Assembly (NCBI RefSeq): GCF_018917235.1
Contig: NZ_JAHLOF010000011.1
Coordinates: 1-45,778 of the forward strand
Source of the DNA: Metaclostridioides mangenotii
GTDB lineage: Bacteria; Bacillota; Clostridia; Peptostreptococcales; Peptostreptococcaceae
Reading direction: 5' to 3'
DNA: 45,778 bases
The notes beneath the pieces were generated by a model. It was not told the origin of the DNA, made no database searches, and saw nothing but the letters and a program-made list of their open reading frames with translations. Position 1 is the first letter of the stretch; each line of letters starts with the position of its first letter. Position numbers and translations under genes: made by a program. Below, one piece after another: positions 45,148-45,778 of this stretch.

Positions 45148-45224
45148 TGGTAGCGGTAACAGGAGTCGAACCTGTGACCTTTCGGGTATGAACCGAACGC
45201 TCTAGCCAACTAAGCTATACCGCC
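45148..45224 (-). tRNA. tRNA-Met elongator (CAT)
   Basis: Minus strand GGCGGTATAGCTTAG..., anticodon CAT in TTCATAC. The body resembles the elongator Met tRNA; it lacks the G-rich anticodon stem of the initiator. Confidence 0.88.
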
Positions 45225-45232
45225 ACATCTTT

Positions 45233-45308
45233 TGGTGCCCAAAGGCGGAATCGAACCACCGACACGGGGATTTTCAGTCCCCTGCTCTACCGACTGAGCT
45301 ATTTGGGC
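45233..45308 (-). tRNA. tRNA-Phe (GAA)
   Basis: Minus strand GCCCAAATAGCTCAG..., anticodon GAA in CTGAAAA, encoded CCA. Confidence 0.95.
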
Positions 45309-45399
<91 letters not shown>

Positions 45400-45408
45400 G
45401 TACTTTAA

Positions 45409-45483
45409 TGGCAGGGGATGCAGGACTCGAACCTACGCATGCAGCAGTCAAAGTGCTGTGCCTTACCGACTTGGCGAATCCCC
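45409..45483 (-). tRNA. tRNA-Gln (TTG)
   Basis: Minus strand GGGGATTCGCCAAG..., anticodon TTG in CTTTGAC, encoded CCA. Confidence 0.95.
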
Positions 45484-45495
45484 TATTTATTAAAA

Positions 45496-45572
<77 letters not shown>

Positions 45573-45584
45573 ACATTAATAATA

Positions 45585-45659
45585 TGGAGCGGGAAACGAG
45601 ATTCGAACTCGCGACTTCGACCTTGGCAAGGTCGCGCTCTACCACTGAACTATTCCCGC
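45585..45659 (-). tRNA. tRNA-Gly (GCC)
   Basis: Minus strand GCGGGAATAGTTCAG..., anticodon GCC in TTGCCAA, discriminator U, encoded CCA. Confidence 0.95.
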
Positions 45660-45671
45660 ATATAAATAAAA

Positions 45672-45755
45672 TGGTGCGGATGAAGGGAGTCGAACCCCCA
45701 CGCCAAAGGCGCTAGATCCTAAGTCTAGTGCGTCTGCCAATTCCGCCACATCCGC
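45672..45755 (-). tRNA. tRNA-Leu (TAG)
   Basis: Minus strand GCGGATGTGGCGGAA..., long variable arm, anticodon TAG in CTTAGGA, 84 bases with CCA. Confidence 0.95.
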
Positions 45756-45767
45756 ATTTTATTTACT

Positions 45768-45778
45768 TGGTGGAGGAT
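45768..45778 (-). tRNA. 3' end of another tRNA, cut by window edge
   Basis: The last bases read ATCCTCCACCA on the minus strand, the acceptor end and CCA of one more tRNA whose body lies beyond the window. Identity cannot be read. Confidence 0.6.

Overview
The window comes from a low-GC, AT-rich, spore-former-type Firmicute, most likely a member of the Peptostreptococcaceae (Clostridia). The grounds are the base composition, the strong AGGAGG ribosome sites with frequent TTG and GTG starts, sigH beside yacP and rlmB, a ctsR-mcsA-mcsB-clpC operon, disA-radA, two prolyl-tRNA synthetases each under its own T-box, and a large CCA-encoding tRNA cluster. From memory, the housekeeping order (tRNA cluster, pyc, EF-G-like protein, ctsR operon, radA, disA, PIN/TRAM, ispD, ispF, proS, proS, gltX, cysS, mrnC, rlmB, yacP, sigH, tuf) resembles the early part of the Clostridioides difficile chromosome. 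The genus cannot be fixed without a database.

Almost everything is on the minus strand, so the operons read right to left. From the right: a tRNA cluster (44519-45778); a small unknown protein; pyruvate carboxylase; an EF-G-like GTPase; the CtsR heat-shock and proteolysis operon with its own operator; two orphan genes (a DUF3841-like protein and a membrane protein); radA, disA and a PIN/TRAM membrane protein (DNA repair and c-di-AMP); a GntR-controlled ABC transporter with a perfect 15-bp palindromic operator; ispD and ispF (MEP isoprenoid pathway); and two T-box-regulated ProRS genes. Next come motA-motB on the plus strand, gltX, a BI-1-type membrane protein, and a plus-strand lipoprotein metallophosphoesterase.

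The main accessory block (7386-14260) is a compact zinc-acquisition operon. Its order is a Zur-type repressor, a small Cys-motif membrane protein, ZnuA, ZnuC, ZnuB, a CobW/G3E GTPase with a CICC motif and a His/Cys-rich insert, a G3E-like domain fused to a DUF318-type permease, and a DUF1980/TIGR03943 protein. The last three genes are joined by ATGA stop-start overlaps. A promoter with a Fur-family palindrome just after its -10 box, and a second one upstream of its -35 box, drives the block. This looks like metal uptake coupled to a GTPase-linked permease and is the most interesting system here.

The left part holds cysS, mrnC, a thyA-dfrA pair that may occupy the place of thyX in relatives, rlmB, yacP, sigH and the 5' two thirds of tuf. 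About 750 bp upstream of a small 50-residue ORF (6638-7385) carry no gene that I can recognise.
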